Shown: piece after piece, positions 31,482-40,192 of the stretch | Layout of the letters: each line of letters begins with the position of its first letter | How positions within the stretch are numbered: the first letter of the stretch is position 1 | IMG/VR virus record: IMGVR_UViG_3300031673_014237 | Coordinates: 1-46,317 of that record | Origin: a virus | Direction: 5' to 3' (one strand) | Length of the DNA stretch: 46,317 bases | Program-made: the position numbers and the translations under genes | The notes under the pieces: generated by a model | What the model was told of the DNA's origin: nothing | The model's database searches: none | The model's input: only the letters and a program-made list of their open reading frames with translations

Positions 31482-32090
31482 TTAAAGGGTTTTGCGGACA
31501 GCGTTAATCGGCCAATTTGCCTCAAGCCCAAGAATGGCAATTGCAGCCAGAGCAATACCGCTCGTCTCACCAGCCGCACTAACAGAAACCACCAGACGTA
31601 CCCAACGATGGTCGCCGATATATCCCGCCGGATATGCCTGAGACTCCCAATAGCTCTGGTGGTCCGCAGATACTCCGCCAAGGCAGAAAAAGGTTCCATT
31701 GGCAAGGCCAGACCCGGCATTACTCACACAAAGGATGCCCGCACTAGCACTTCCCCATCCACTTGTATTTGCGCCTGTTCCTGCGCCAAGCACTGTGGCA
31801 TCATCACTAAGCCTGACATCAACAAGGATGTGCTCAGCAGAACAATTGCTCCAAACAATTGTCCCTGCTGCATTAGAGGTTCCGTGCTGCATCCTGATCC
31901 ATCCACAAGAATCCACAGAAACTCCTGCCGATGCCCCAGAACCGTCTTCCCCTGCATGAACAACAAAAACCAATGTCTCATAGCCTTGTTTATCAACAGT
32001 TGCTCCCACCTTTGCCGCACCAGTGTAATCACCAGGACCTAATGCCTCGAAAAACCGATAACCTGAAAATCCGTCTCTTACTCCGCCCAT
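31482..32090 (-). CDS. Virion protein of unknown class, 202 aa
   Basis: Directly follows the capsid gene. It is Gly/Ala/Ser-rich and beta-rich (GAAKVGATVDKQGYETLVFV; WVRLVVSVSAAGETSGIALA). Similar proteins occur next to HK97 capsid genes in other phages. A decoration role is inferred. Hairpins flank it on both sides, which may set its level apart from its neighbours. Confidence 0.6.
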   Translation of the reverse strand: MGGVRDGFSGYRFFEALGPGDYTGAAKVGATVDKQGYETLVFVVHAGEDGSGASAGVSVDSCGWIRMQHGTSNAAGTIVWSNCSAEHILVDVRLSDDATVLGAGTGANTSGWGSASAGILCVSNAGSGLANGTFFCLGGVSADHQSYWESQAYPAGYIGDHRWVRLVVSVSAAGETSGIALAAIAILGLEANWPINAVRKTL

Positions 32091-32113
32091 AATCTATTCC
32101 TCCTTTATTATCC

Positions 32114-32134
32114 GGCAGGGGATTAAACCCTGCC
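32114..32134 (-). terminator. 7-bp hairpin after the major capsid gene
   Basis: GGCAGGG (32114-32120) pairs with CCCTGCC (32128-32134), loop GATTAAA. It lies between the capsid stop and the next start. No T-run follows on the minus strand (GGATAATAAAGG), so it is probably an attenuator or mRNA-stability element. Confidence 0.55.
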
Positions 32135-32153
32135 AGAAGGATTATTTGTTAAT

Positions 32154-33590
32154 TTACGCTACAACGCCCAATTTAATTGCCTGAAAATTGATCACGTCCC
32201 CACCAACCCTTTTCCTTGTGTAAAACTCCACATAAGGTTTTTGGGTATAGGGATCTCGCTGTACAGTGATCCCAAGGCGATCAACGATCATATATGACTC
32301 TCGCCAATCAGCGATTGCAACAGACAAGGCATTCGCGGCCTGAATCGGCATTGTTGTGCTCATCCGCAAGGGCAGTCCTAACAGGGTGCTGTATTCATCC
32401 TCTTTCAGACCAGGGCTCCACAGATACCGACCTGCCCCGTCCTTCAGTTGCATAAAATCTGCAACCGTCAGCCGGTTAACCAACCAGGTGCCTCTTTGCA
32501 GGTATTGCTCGATCAACCTAAACTTCAGATCAATAAGGCCATCGGCAGTAATCGGGTTTCCAATATTCTGACGTTCAATCTTGGCCCACTCATCAACTCC
32601 AGCAGTGGCATAATTGCCGTAGGTCAAGAAGCCCCTCGGTTTCCCAACTCCGTCTCCACTGACAAAGGCCGCAGACTCAAGCCGCAAGAAGCGGTTAGAC
32701 TGCTTATCGGCCAGCCAGCTCTCAATATTGATCGCTGAATCTTCCAACAGGGTTTGTGTGGCCCTCGGTTTGGCATACAGGACATGCACCGGGATTCTCT
32801 TTTTGAAGATCTTCGGTGTCCCTGTCTCGGCTCCGGACTCGGTCTCACCTTCCCATCCCCCACCGGCCTCATCATAATCCACCAACCATTCAATGGCATT
32901 TGTGGAAATGGTCTCCACTGATGCAAGGGAACGCAAAGGATCAAGCTCAAAAAGCCGTTTCACAATCTGATTGCTCATGGTCGGGGTTACAGTATAGCCC
33001 CCGTCAGGGTCAACAGACACAGACAGGGCTTTAAGCTCTTCAGGTGGGACAGGCATCTTATCTCGTCTCCGAATAAAACCATTGAATGCCTTACAATACT
33101 CTTTATAAAGCTCAACGTCGGGTTTAAAATCCTCAGCCTTTGTCCAATGCACCCCTATCGCATTCGGCTCATCCGCTGCTGTCCCAGCAGTGCCTATAGC
33201 TACTGCCATGTTTGCAAAAAAGAAATCCTTGGCATCTTTCAGATCCTCCGGCAATTCTCCGGGTAAAGATTCCTTGAGCTGTCGTTTCATAGCAGTCTCA
33301 AGGTCATTCATCCGGTCGTTCAAGACTTTCTTTTCTTCTTCAATATTAATCGAAACGATCTTCTGGTCCAAGGCTTCCTGCCGGGTTGTAATGTCTTCTC
33401 CCAGCTTCGTGATCTGCGCCTGGACAAGGGCATCAAACTTTCCTTCACTGGCCTCCACCAATGACTTCAAGGAATTATAGCCCTTTTGCAGATCCTCATA
33501 ATTCTTTTTTACATTATCCCCTAATTTTTTAATCTCATCTTGAACCGCTTTTACAACTTCAGGCTCAAGTGTTTTTGCTGCCTCAGTCAT
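32154..33590 (-). CDS. Major capsid protein, HK97 family
   Basis: 478 residues. The first about 110 residues form a coiled coil, the scaffold-like delta domain usually removed by the protease. The core has ALSVSVDPDGGYTVTPTMSN, LRSLASVETISTNAIEWLVD, RRIPVHVLYAKP-type beta pieces, ESAAFVSGDGVGKPRGFLTY and GLPLRMSTTMP, all standard for Phage_capsid (HK97). It lies just downstream of the protease gene. Confidence 0.95.
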   Translation of the reverse strand: MTEAAKTLEPEVVKAVQDEIKKLGDNVKKNYEDLQKGYNSLKSLVEASEGKFDALVQAQITKLGEDITTRQEALDQKIVSINIEEEKKVLNDRMNDLETAMKRQLKESLPGELPEDLKDAKDFFFANMAVAIGTAGTAADEPNAIGVHWTKAEDFKPDVELYKEYCKAFNGFIRRRDKMPVPPEELKALSVSVDPDGGYTVTPTMSNQIVKRLFELDPLRSLASVETISTNAIEWLVDYDEAGGGWEGETESGAETGTPKIFKKRIPVHVLYAKPRATQTLLEDSAINIESWLADKQSNRFLRLESAAFVSGDGVGKPRGFLTYGNYATAGVDEWAKIERQNIGNPITADGLIDLKFRLIEQYLQRGTWLVNRLTVADFMQLKDGAGRYLWSPGLKEDEYSTLLGLPLRMSTTMPIQAANALSVAIADWRESYMIVDRLGITVQRDPYTQKPYVEFYTRKRVGGDVINFQAIKLGVVA

Positions 33591-33606
33591 CTTGAGTACC
33601 TCCTTC

Positions 33607-34728
33607 TCAATTTAATAAATTCAATTCAGATAGACTCTCCAATATTCCGTCCATCCCAATTTCCATCACATAGTCAGGAAACATTTCAAACAACTCCTGA
33701 TCACTGTAATCCTTAAATTCCGGCACAGGTTTTTTGAACTCCTTATAATGCTTTGCCAAGTGGTTATAACACCCCTTGCGGTCTGCATCAGGAATCAACG
33801 TGCCTGCCTGAAGCAAGCGGGCCATCCCGGCAGCAACCCCACGCCAGACAGTCGTGTAACCGTCTTGTTTGTGGTGGGGCAATTTGTATGCACTCTTTTT
33901 ATCTGCATTAGCTTTATCGTACCAAGTGCACATGATTTTCAGATCATCAACATCAGCGGCCTTAACCTGTGCCCCTGCATCCCATGCCTCCCCTTCATCG
34001 GCCAGGGAATAGGATTTAAAGGGAACAACGGACTTGTAGAGTATCTCAAATTCCTCGTTTGTTTTTGTCAAACTGGCAAGTATCTCAGCCAGCAAACCAG
34101 CTTCCAACGGACCCATTTCCCCAGCCTCCCGCAAGGAGGGTCTGCATAACTTGACCAAATACTTTGCAATTGAATTTGAAAGTCCTGCCTCCCGCAGGAG
34201 ATCTTCCAGCTCACGTGGTGTCTTGGTCTCTTCTATTGATTTCACCGTCAGCACATTCGCCCCTAATTTAGCAGGGAACGTGACGAGGCTAATTTCCCAA
34301 AGTTCAACTTTCTTTAAATCTCGGATTTTCTTTTTCTCATCAACATCATATTCAATGGCATCATAGCCAATAGATTGACCCAGTTTAAAAGTCCCAATTT
34401 CAGCAGCCAATTTCATAATCTCATGAACGTCTTTGCCCAGAGTTGTATTGATCGCAAGGCGGCCATCTGAAACAAGCCCTTTGTTATCTTCCTGCAAGGA
34501 AGACCAAATACCGGGGATTTTGCTCACATCATGTTGCCAAAGCATCGCAACCCCAGACTCATTCCTGCCCCCTTTAGCAATAGTATCCAGGAAGGCTCCT
34601 TTGCTGACCAGGTCTCCATGAGCGTCCGGCTTGCGATTGAAAAGAGAAGCATAGCCCCGGAAAGAACCATCCTCTTTTATATCTGCGGCTTTAACTTCAA
34701 ATGGAACATCTATATATAATGGTGACAT
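33607..34728 (-). CDS. HK97 prohead protease with C-terminal extension
   Basis: 373 residues; HK97 proteases are usually about 200. Family blocks: GSFRGYASLFNRKPDAHGDL, catalytic His66 in MLWQHD and Ser147 in WEISLVTFPAK. After about residue 200 comes an added region with IMCTWYDKANADKKSAYKLP, then HHKQDGYTTVWRGVAAGM and GCYNHLAKHYKEFKK, which I have seen in other prohead proteases but cannot name. The 40-bp promoter-like element is just upstream. Confidence 0.9.
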   Translation of the reverse strand: MSPLYIDVPFEVKAADIKEDGSFRGYASLFNRKPDAHGDLVSKGAFLDTIAKGGRNESGVAMLWQHDVSKIPGIWSSLQEDNKGLVSDGRLAINTTLGKDVHEIMKLAAEIGTFKLGQSIGYDAIEYDVDEKKKIRDLKKVELWEISLVTFPAKLGANVLTVKSIEETKTPRELEDLLREAGLSNSIAKYLVKLCRPSLREAGEMGPLEAGLLAEILASLTKTNEEFEILYKSVVPFKSYSLADEGEAWDAGAQVKAADVDDLKIMCTWYDKANADKKSAYKLPHHKQDGYTTVWRGVAAGMARLLQAGTLIPDADRKGCYNHLAKHYKEFKKPVPEFKDYSDQELFEMFPDYVMEIGMDGILESLSELNLLN

Positions 34729-34747
34729 CTTTTAATCTTCCCTTTTA

Positions 34748-34787
34748 AATTATATAATGAAAATCCTGAAAAAATTAAGTTTGTCAA
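34748..34787 (-). promoter_or_regulatory. Putative phage late promoter, copy 1
   Basis: A 40-bp element identical but for one base to 45483-45522. On the minus strand it begins TTGACAAACTTAATTTTTTC and ends TTTTCATTATATAATT. It lies 20 bases before the protease start. The TATAAT-like box is suitably placed, but TTGACA is about 27 bp away, too far for a normal sigma-70 pair. It may be read by the phage's own sigma-like factor. Confidence 0.65.
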
Positions 34788-34815
34788 TTATTTTTTTTCA
34801 TTCCTGTAATTTTCA

Positions 34816-35061
34816 TCAAACCTCTATCACATCAGAAGCCCTCAGGCGACTCCCAGAATAAGCAAACTTCAAAACCTCCAAAAACCGGATTCCATCATCT
34901 GGATAAATAAACCCACTTTTAGTCCTGATTCCCTCCCTTAACTCAGCAATCAATTTTCCTGGCAAGTCTCTGAAAACTACTTTCCCCTCAATAAGCAATG
35001 CCTTTCCGTCCAACCCTTGCTTGCCACTATCCACCGTTCTATAAAATTCAACCTCTTTCAT
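34816..35061 (-). CDS. Hypothetical protein, 81 aa, coupled to the kinase-like head gene
   Basis: ATG overlaps the stop of the head/kinase gene (ATGA). The product (MKEVEFYRTVDSGKQGLDGK ... YPDDGIRFLEVLKFAYSGSR) has no recognised family. Tight coupling suggests a partner of the kinase-like domain or a head protein. No signal or membrane segment. Confidence 0.55.
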   Translation of the reverse strand: MKEVEFYRTVDSGKQGLDGKALLIEGKVVFRDLPGKLIAELREGIRTKSGFIYPDDGIRFLEVLKFAYSGSRLRASDVIEV

Positions 35062-37814
35062 TTTCCAGCCCTTTCAACCAAATCTTCAACCCCAACATTA
35101 CCATAATCTCTCAACAAGAAACTAACCTGATCTGTCTCAACCGCTTTCTTCATTATCTTTATCCTTTCTTTCAATGCTGATATTTCTGATTTTGTTAAAT
35201 TATACTTTTCAACTAATTTATTCACCTTCAACCTTTTTAGCCCTGCCAATGTTTTCTTGCGCAAATCATCAGAAACATTCACGTCATCAAATGCAACAGA
35301 AATAAATCTTGCTTCAGATAGCCCAGTTTTCTTCATCCTTTTTGATATAACAAGCACTGGATATTTTCGAGGATCTGGAAAAGAATATCCATGATCAATC
35401 AAAACCGGAACTCCTCTCTTTTTCATTCTCAAATAATTCTCAATATGCCTATCTGTATTCCCAATAACATAATCAAAAATTCCAATTTTGTATCTCTCTT
35501 CATAAGTCAATTGCCTGCCATTCCATTTAGATTCCTCTAAGGCATCATCTATCCACTTTTGAGCACTCCCTTTCCCTTTTCCAAAATCCCGCATAACTGT
35601 AGGAGGAGTCATTCCAAATCCAAGATTATCATCAATTTCATAAGCCAACGCCTCCCTCTCTGCCAATGGAAAATTCTTATTTGAAACAGTATATCTTTGA
35701 CTCCAATCTTCTCCATCCACTGGCTTGAAAATAGCTTTAAACCTTTTTCCTTCATGTTCAACCCCAACAACACTGCTAACATTCACTCCGCCGTTCAAAG
35801 GAGTTGAACTATGCAAATCTCCCTCTAACAACGGAGTTGCTGCCTCTGGAGGACTTTCAGGCTCATACGGTTTAATCTTCTCCATCTGTTTAACTGTGTG
35901 ATACAAAAGAACGCAACGGCAATTATGGGTCACAAATCCATTAGCGATATAACTTTCATCATCTTCAACAGCAAAATTATATATATTAATTCTTCTTTTG
36001 AGAACTCGACTTGATACGGACCTAACCTTCATACCAACTTGTGCAAAAGTTCCAGTATGATTCAAACTAACTAAGTCAAAAAACTCCCATTTCGGCGGGG
36101 TCGGTTTATAATCAACATGAGCAATTTTATGATCTGGATATTCACTTAATATTTCCAGGTCCCTTTTCCTATCTCGCTCTTTATCCTCATGCCAAGGAAA
36201 ACCATCAACTTCAATAAACAGTTTTTCTTTTTCAACATAAAAATCAATTCTTCTTCTCCCAATCTGAAATTGAGCAACAAATTCTCTATTGTTTTTATCA
36301 AGAAAATCTGCCATCGCTTGTTCTATTTTTGAGCCCCCAAAATTAGTCTTTCCTAATGCGGGAAATGCCGTTTGTTTTAGCATATTCAAAATAGAACCGT
36401 ATTTCTTCTCAATCGCTTTTTTTCGAGCCTTTTGAAATTCTTCTGTCTTCCCAAGAACACCAAAAGACCCCCCTACTCCCCATTTGGCATAATGAGCCTT
36501 TCTCGCTTTCTTTGTTATTTCATTTCCGTTTCTTATTCCATTTGCATATTCCCTTTTCAATTGAGCCGACGTTTTTTTACTCATATTTTTTCTATGTTCC
36601 GGATCTGCCCATTGTTTCAATGCAACTTGTCTTCTTTCTTCTGAAAATTCAGAATTATTTGTCCTTTCTTCCCCAAGATTTTTGCCAGAACAATATTTAT
36701 CACAGAAATTATTATAATACGGGATAGGTTTCCCACACCATTGACAATATGAGGCCATAAATCGAACGCTATCGTCAAGTTTGATATATTTAGCCTCTTT
36801 CCATCTAAAAAATCTTCCGCCCCTTGAAACCAAAAAGGGATGTTCAGGAGTAACTACAATAAATTTTCCCTGCCCATCAAGAGTAATCCTGACAACCTCC
36901 CCTCCATACAAGGTTTTGTTAAGACGCAAAACTTTTTTAAACCTATTTTTATGAGTCAAAACTAGATCACCAGGCTTGATATACCTAACCTGCTTCCAAC
37001 CTTCAGAAGTGTAAATTGGAGTCCCATAATTGGTTAAACACCGGATAATATTTCCCGCACTCCCCTTCGGATCTCCTGGATAACTCAAAGGCTGCCCCGT
37101 GCCCACAAAATCCTTATCCTGTGGCACCCGTTCCCCATCTGCTCCATTTGGAAACTTTCCATAATGATTCCAGATATTATTCTTGTCGGGCCTACGTGTG
37201 CGCATGTCACGTGCGCTCACCCACTCCCGTTCCATCTCAATCCGGGTGCTCTTAACAGCAGAATCAATACTTTTCATTGCTGCTGTGTGGGTCTCTGTCA
37301 AGGCAATTGTCTTTGCTCGATAAGAGCTTGTGATCTTCCCTGTGCTACGAATATTCTTTGCAATATCAACATGGGATATCCCCTCTTGCATACCTTTATG
37401 AATGACCCCGGCAATAACGTTTTTTGTGGTCTTGTTGATCTTGGTTATCTTGCTAGCTGCTTGAGTTTTGGACCACGCGCCAATCTCTTTCCAGAAATCT
37501 TCTTTTGGGGTCTTGATCTCTGAGGGCTGAATAAACTTTTTGTTGGCAAATATCCCAAATGCCTTGTTGCTGAAGACAGTTGCAACCCTTCTGTAATGGT
37601 TCTGCAAGGTCTCGACCATCTTAGGACGAGCATCATCAACAACAAAATCAATATCATCAAACCTGCCAACCTTGGCCAATCGAGAGGCTTTGAAGCATTG
37701 AGAATTAAGCAGCCTTGTCCATTCTTTGGTCTGTGAATATTCCAGGCTTGCCATCATCCTCTCAATCTCAGCTTGCCAGAGGAGGCGGGCTCTTCTGTCT
37801 GTAATGTTTATCAT
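35058..37814 (-). CDS. Mu gpF/SPP1 gp7-like head protein with intein and C-terminal HipA/PI4K-like kinase domain
   Basis: 918 residues. Residues 1-258 are a head morphogenesis (Mu gpF-like) domain (SYRAKTIALTETHTAAMKSI, RTRRPDKNNIWNHY, PGDPKGSAGNIIR). Residues 259-631 are an intein. The host domain resumes at CRCVLLYH (632), so the spliced protein has 545 residues. From about 675 to 815 there is a kinase-like fold: Lys697 (AIFKPVDG), EREALAYEID (719-728) with LGFGMTPPTV, catalytic loop NTDRHIENYL (D788, N793) and metal-binding LIDHGYSF (D807). This resembles HipA and bacterial PI3/4-kinase-like proteins. Substrate unknown. gpF-like proteins lie inside heads, so the kinase may be injected with the DNA. 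Confidence 0.85.
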   Translation of the reverse strand: MINITDRRARLLWQAEIERMMASLEYSQTKEWTRLLNSQCFKASRLAKVGRFDDIDFVVDDARPKMVETLQNHYRRVATVFSNKAFGIFANKKFIQPSEIKTPKEDFWKEIGAWSKTQAASKITKINKTTKNVIAGVIHKGMQEGISHVDIAKNIRSTGKITSSYRAKTIALTETHTAAMKSIDSAVKSTRIEMEREWVSARDMRTRRPDKNNIWNHYGKFPNGADGERVPQDKDFVGTGQPLSYPGDPKGSAGNIIRCLTNYGTPIYTSEGWKQVRYIKPGDLVLTHKNRFKKVLRLNKTLYGGEVVRITLDGQGKFIVVTPEHPFLVSRGGRFFRWKEAKYIKLDDSVRFMASYCQWCGKPIPYYNNFCDKYCSGKNLGEERTNNSEFSEERRQVALKQWADPEHRKNMSKKTSAQLKREYANGIRNGNEITKKARKAHYAKWGVGGSFGVLGKTEEFQKARKKAIEKKYGSILNMLKQTAFPALGKTNFGGSKIEQAMADFLDKNNREFVAQFQIGRRRIDFYVEKEKLFIEVDGFPWHEDKERDRKRDLEILSEYPDHKIAHVDYKPTPPKWEFFDLVSLNHTGTFAQVGMKVRSVSSRVLKRRINIYNFAVEDDESYIANGFVTHNCRCVLLYHTVKQMEKIKPYEPESPPEAATPLLEGDLHSSTPLNGGVNVSSVVGVEHEGKRFKAIFKPVDGEDWSQRYTVSNKNFPLAEREALAYEIDDNLGFGMTPPTVMRDFGKGKGSAQKWIDDALEESKWNGRQLTYEERYKIGIFDYVIGNTDRHIENYLRMKKRGVPVLIDHGYSFPDPRKYPVLVISKRMKKTGLSEARFISVAFDDVNVSDDLRKKTLAGLKRLKVNKLVEKYNLTKSEISALKERIKIMKKAVETDQVSFLLRDYGNVGVEDLVERAGK
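35922..37040 (-). mobile_element. Intein (373 aa) with EDxHD/DUF559-like PD-(D/E)XK endonuclease
   Basis: Splice start is Cys259 (CLTNYGTPIYT) and splice end is FVTHN followed by Cys632. Block B TPEH is at 322-325; block F/G is YNFAVEDDESYIANGFVTHN. Inside are a zinc-finger-like C357/C360/C371/C375 and, from 494 to 565, a nuclease core: E498 (GGSKIEQAMADFL), D524 (RRRIDFYV), E535 (LFIEVDGFPWH) and ERDRKRDLEIL. This is the Vsr/DUF559-type core reported in some inteins rather than LAGLIDADG. Insertion is directly before the conserved Cys of the gpF CRC motif. All splice residues look intact. Confidence 0.9.
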
Positions 37815-37914
37815 TCTTCAATGACGCCCTCTTGGATTGGGCAATTAATCTTTTCTTCCTGCATCCTTTACACTTCCTTTTGATGTTCCGTTTCAATTTA
37901 AAAGGCAACGGCAT
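37768..37914 (-). CDS. Small basic CxxC protein, 48 aa
   Basis: ATG 37914 lies three bases after the portal stop with AGGATG upstream. The product MPLPFKLKRNIKRKCKGCRK, then KRLIAQSKRA, is strongly basic and has one CKGC pair. Its end overlaps the start of the large head gene by 47 bases. No family recognised; it fills the only gap between portal and head genes. Confidence 0.5.
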   Translation of the reverse strand: MPLPFKLKRNIKRKCKGCRKKRLIAQSKRASLKNDKHYRQKSPPPLAS

Positions 37915-37916
37915 TT

Positions 37917-39389
37917 TTATTCATCCTCGCTTTTACCTGGCCCTGGTCTCTCTGCCCTTCTCATCTTCCCCCCACACTTTGGACAGGAAATCTCGGAACA
38001 ATGCTTATCTGAAGTCATCTTGTAACCGCACTTAATACACGAACAATTGTACTTTGCCTTTTCTTCATCGTCTTCATAGTCCAATTCTAACATTTCTTCA
38101 ATTTCCTCTTCCGTATATCCCTCAGCAAGCAGTTTTTTTCTTGTCTCTTCCTCAGTTTCCTCTTCCTCCGCTGGTTCCATTCCAAGAGGGATTTTGCTCG
38201 CATCAATCAAAATCACGTCCCCTTCTTTTCCCCAATTATCCAATCCTGCCATTTCTCTCTTTTCGTTTATAGATGCAAAAGTTGCTTCCTCAGCACGCTT
38301 CCACAACATTTCTTTCTTTTCCGCAAACGCAGGAACATCATCCAGAATATAACTGATAAAGCGATTTGAATCGCCTGGAAATAACCAATTATTCAACTCT
38401 CCTCGAAGATAATTCAGCCACCAAACGACTGTATTTTCCCAGAAAAATAGTCTTGCTTCCCTCCTGTTATTGAAGGTGGAGGACTCAATCCCAAGCAATT
38501 CAGGGGGAACTCCGTAAGCCATGGCAATTTTACGCATCAGGCGAACATCCCCCTCACTGAAATCCATATCGGTCGGAGACCAGCCATAAGGTGCAACCCC
38601 AGTGCCCCGCTCCCCTGTGATAATTAAATCCTTCCCAGCAAAAGACGGCCCACTGCGCTGTTCAAGATGCCGCTCCAACTCATCAAATGCCTGTGACCCT
38701 TGAGCCCCGACCAAAGTGAAAACCAAGCCGGGACGCCCCTGATTATCAAGCAACGCCTTATTCCATTCTGTGGATGCATTGCTAGTGTCAATCTCCCTAG
38801 CCGCTGACTCTGTCGGGGCCGCGCCCCACCAATCATCAAGAGGATGGAATGCTTTCAGTTGAAGAATGTCTGCCTGATGGGTTACCGGATCAATATCCCA
38901 TGCCGTCACCCTCCCCCCAACCGTGTAAACATACTGTTCCAACCTGCCGTTTGAAGTCTTGAACTTAAAACGGTCTGGCCGATGAGAGTACATCTCCCTC
39001 ATCTGCCCTTTGTTTGGGCCTGTATCTAATTTGATTCTTTCCAAGAATGCATTCCCGCTCATAACCAGATAAGCAAGTGTCTTCAACGTAACAAACGCAA
39101 AAGATTCGTCTGGGTTAGGTCTTTTTAAAATCATATTGAAAGGATCATCTTGCGCTTCCTCCCGGCTGCCATCCTCATTCTTGTCAAAAATCTTCCACGG
39201 CACTGAGGCTCCAGACTTGGCAACCTCATCAATGGCCCGGAAAGCCGTGACATTCTTCAGGTAGGTCTCACGGGCAAAGTTATCATACCCTCTTTGTGGC
39301 CAGACGACTTTAGTTGAGCCAGGGCTGGCAACTATGCCAACCGTGCGGCTCTCTTTCCGTCTGAATATTCTGTTCAGCCATTCTTTCAT
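37917..39389 (-). CDS. HK97-family portal protein with C-terminal zinc ribbon
   Basis: 490 residues. Portal blocks: TYLKNVTAFRAIDEVAKSGA, then LAYLVMSGNAFLERI, EWNKALLDNQGRPGLVFTL and AYGVPPELLGIESSTFNNRR. After a Glu-rich tail the last 45 residues carry six cysteines (CSCIKCGYKM, HCSEISCPKCGG), a zinc ribbon not present in HK97 itself. It could bind DNA or a partner such as terminase. The start overlaps the lipoprotein stop. Confidence 0.93.
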   Translation of the reverse strand: MKEWLNRIFRRKESRTVGIVASPGSTKVVWPQRGYDNFARETYLKNVTAFRAIDEVAKSGASVPWKIFDKNEDGSREEAQDDPFNMILKRPNPDESFAFVTLKTLAYLVMSGNAFLERIKLDTGPNKGQMREMYSHRPDRFKFKTSNGRLEQYVYTVGGRVTAWDIDPVTHQADILQLKAFHPLDDWWGAAPTESAAREIDTSNASTEWNKALLDNQGRPGLVFTLVGAQGSQAFDELERHLEQRSGPSFAGKDLIITGERGTGVAPYGWSPTDMDFSEGDVRLMRKIAMAYGVPPELLGIESSTFNNRREARLFFWENTVVWWLNYLRGELNNWLFPGDSNRFISYILDDVPAFAEKKEMLWKRAEEATFASINEKREMAGLDNWGKEGDVILIDASKIPLGMEPAEEEETEEETRKKLLAEGYTEEEIEEMLELDYEDDEEKAKYNCSCIKCGYKMTSDKHCSEISCPKCGGKMRRAERPGPGKSEDE

Positions 39390-39598
39390 TTTGCTCCTTG
39401 GTCATCTTTCTTTTTGTTCATCTCTTTGCTTTTAAGTAAAGTTTTTTCAACCCCCTCAGTTCCGGCTTTGCCCTCAGAAACAATGAAAATGACTCTACTG
39501 TACCCAGTATCTACTTGCATGTACACGACCTTCCTGCTAGCGCAAGATGCAAAAATTATAACAGATGAAAACAGTAAGCATAAAATTAAATTTCTCAT
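39386..39598 (-). CDS. Small lipoprotein, o-spanin-like
   Basis: 70 residues. MRNLILCLLFSSVIIFASC has a signal sequence ending in a lipobox F-A-S-C19, so the mature protein would be lipid-anchored at Cys19. Short outer-membrane lipoproteins beside endolysin genes act as o-spanins in phages of Gram-negative hosts. The sequence is not Pro-rich like Rz1, so the role rests on context. Confidence 0.65.
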   Translation of the reverse strand: MRNLILCLLFSSVIIFASCASRKVVYMQVDTGYSRVIFIVSEGKAGTEGVEKTLLKSKEMNKKKDDQGAK

Positions 39599-39602
39599 GA
39601 GG

Positions 39603-40178
39603 CTATTCCTTTAAAATTGTTACCCTTTTGAACCAACCACGACAGAATCTCTCTTGTCTGGAAGCTGATTTCATTATTGTTATATAATGAAATCCCTGAA
39701 GGACGTTCATCATTTTAAAAATCAATTTCAAATCATCATCATCTATACAATTCAAGGCACCAAGAGTCTTGAGTCCAAAAATACCATCTTCTTTTAAATC
39801 ATCATAAATAACCTGATTTCTATTCAAACAATTAAGGGCAATCTGGAGAAACTTAACTGCCCGACCAACTCCCAAGTTCACAGATGTATCAAATAACTCC
39901 TCTGCCAAGGGTTGAAATGAAATCTGGTCCCCTCCAAACTTATTCCAATAATTTTCTTGATAAAATTGGCTTGTCAATAAATCCAATCTACTCTCAATAT
40001 CACCAGTCAACTCTAAGCGTCTTTGTCGGAAAGCATCCAGAATATTCCACCCTTCCCATGAAGGATTGAATTTTCTAGAAATTCCTCTATATGTTTCTCC
40101 CCCAGGGTCCAATGGGTCATTGGAATATTTCCCCTCATGGCCCATTGTTTTATCAAATGCCAAATTAAAATCCGCCAT
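39603..40178 (-). CDS. Endolysin, GH108-type muramidase with PG-binding domain
   Basis: 191 residues. N-terminal MGHEGKYSNDPLDPGGETYR, GIS is the glycosyl hydrolase 108 motif with catalytic Glu15. The C-terminal half (AVKFLQIALNCLNRNQVIYD, DGIFGLKTLGALN) matches the peptidoglycan-binding domain joined to it. No signal peptide, so release depends on a holin. Near its 3' end the coding sequence contains a partial copy (39680-39700) of the late promoter-like element. Confidence 0.9.
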   Translation of the reverse strand: MADFNLAFDKTMGHEGKYSNDPLDPGGETYRGISRKFNPSWEGWNILDAFRQRRLELTGDIESRLDLLTSQFYQENYWNKFGGDQISFQPLAEELFDTSVNLGVGRAVKFLQIALNCLNRNQVIYDDLKEDGIFGLKTLGALNCIDDDDLKLIFKMMNVLQGFHYITIMKSASRQERFCRGWFKRVTILKE

Positions 40179-40192
40179 TTATTCCCTCTAAT

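Noticed and set aside
34748-34787. Ordinary host sigma-70 promoter
   Set aside because: TTGACA and TATAAT are about 27 bp apart rather than 16-18, so the 40-bp element was called a phage-specific candidate instead.
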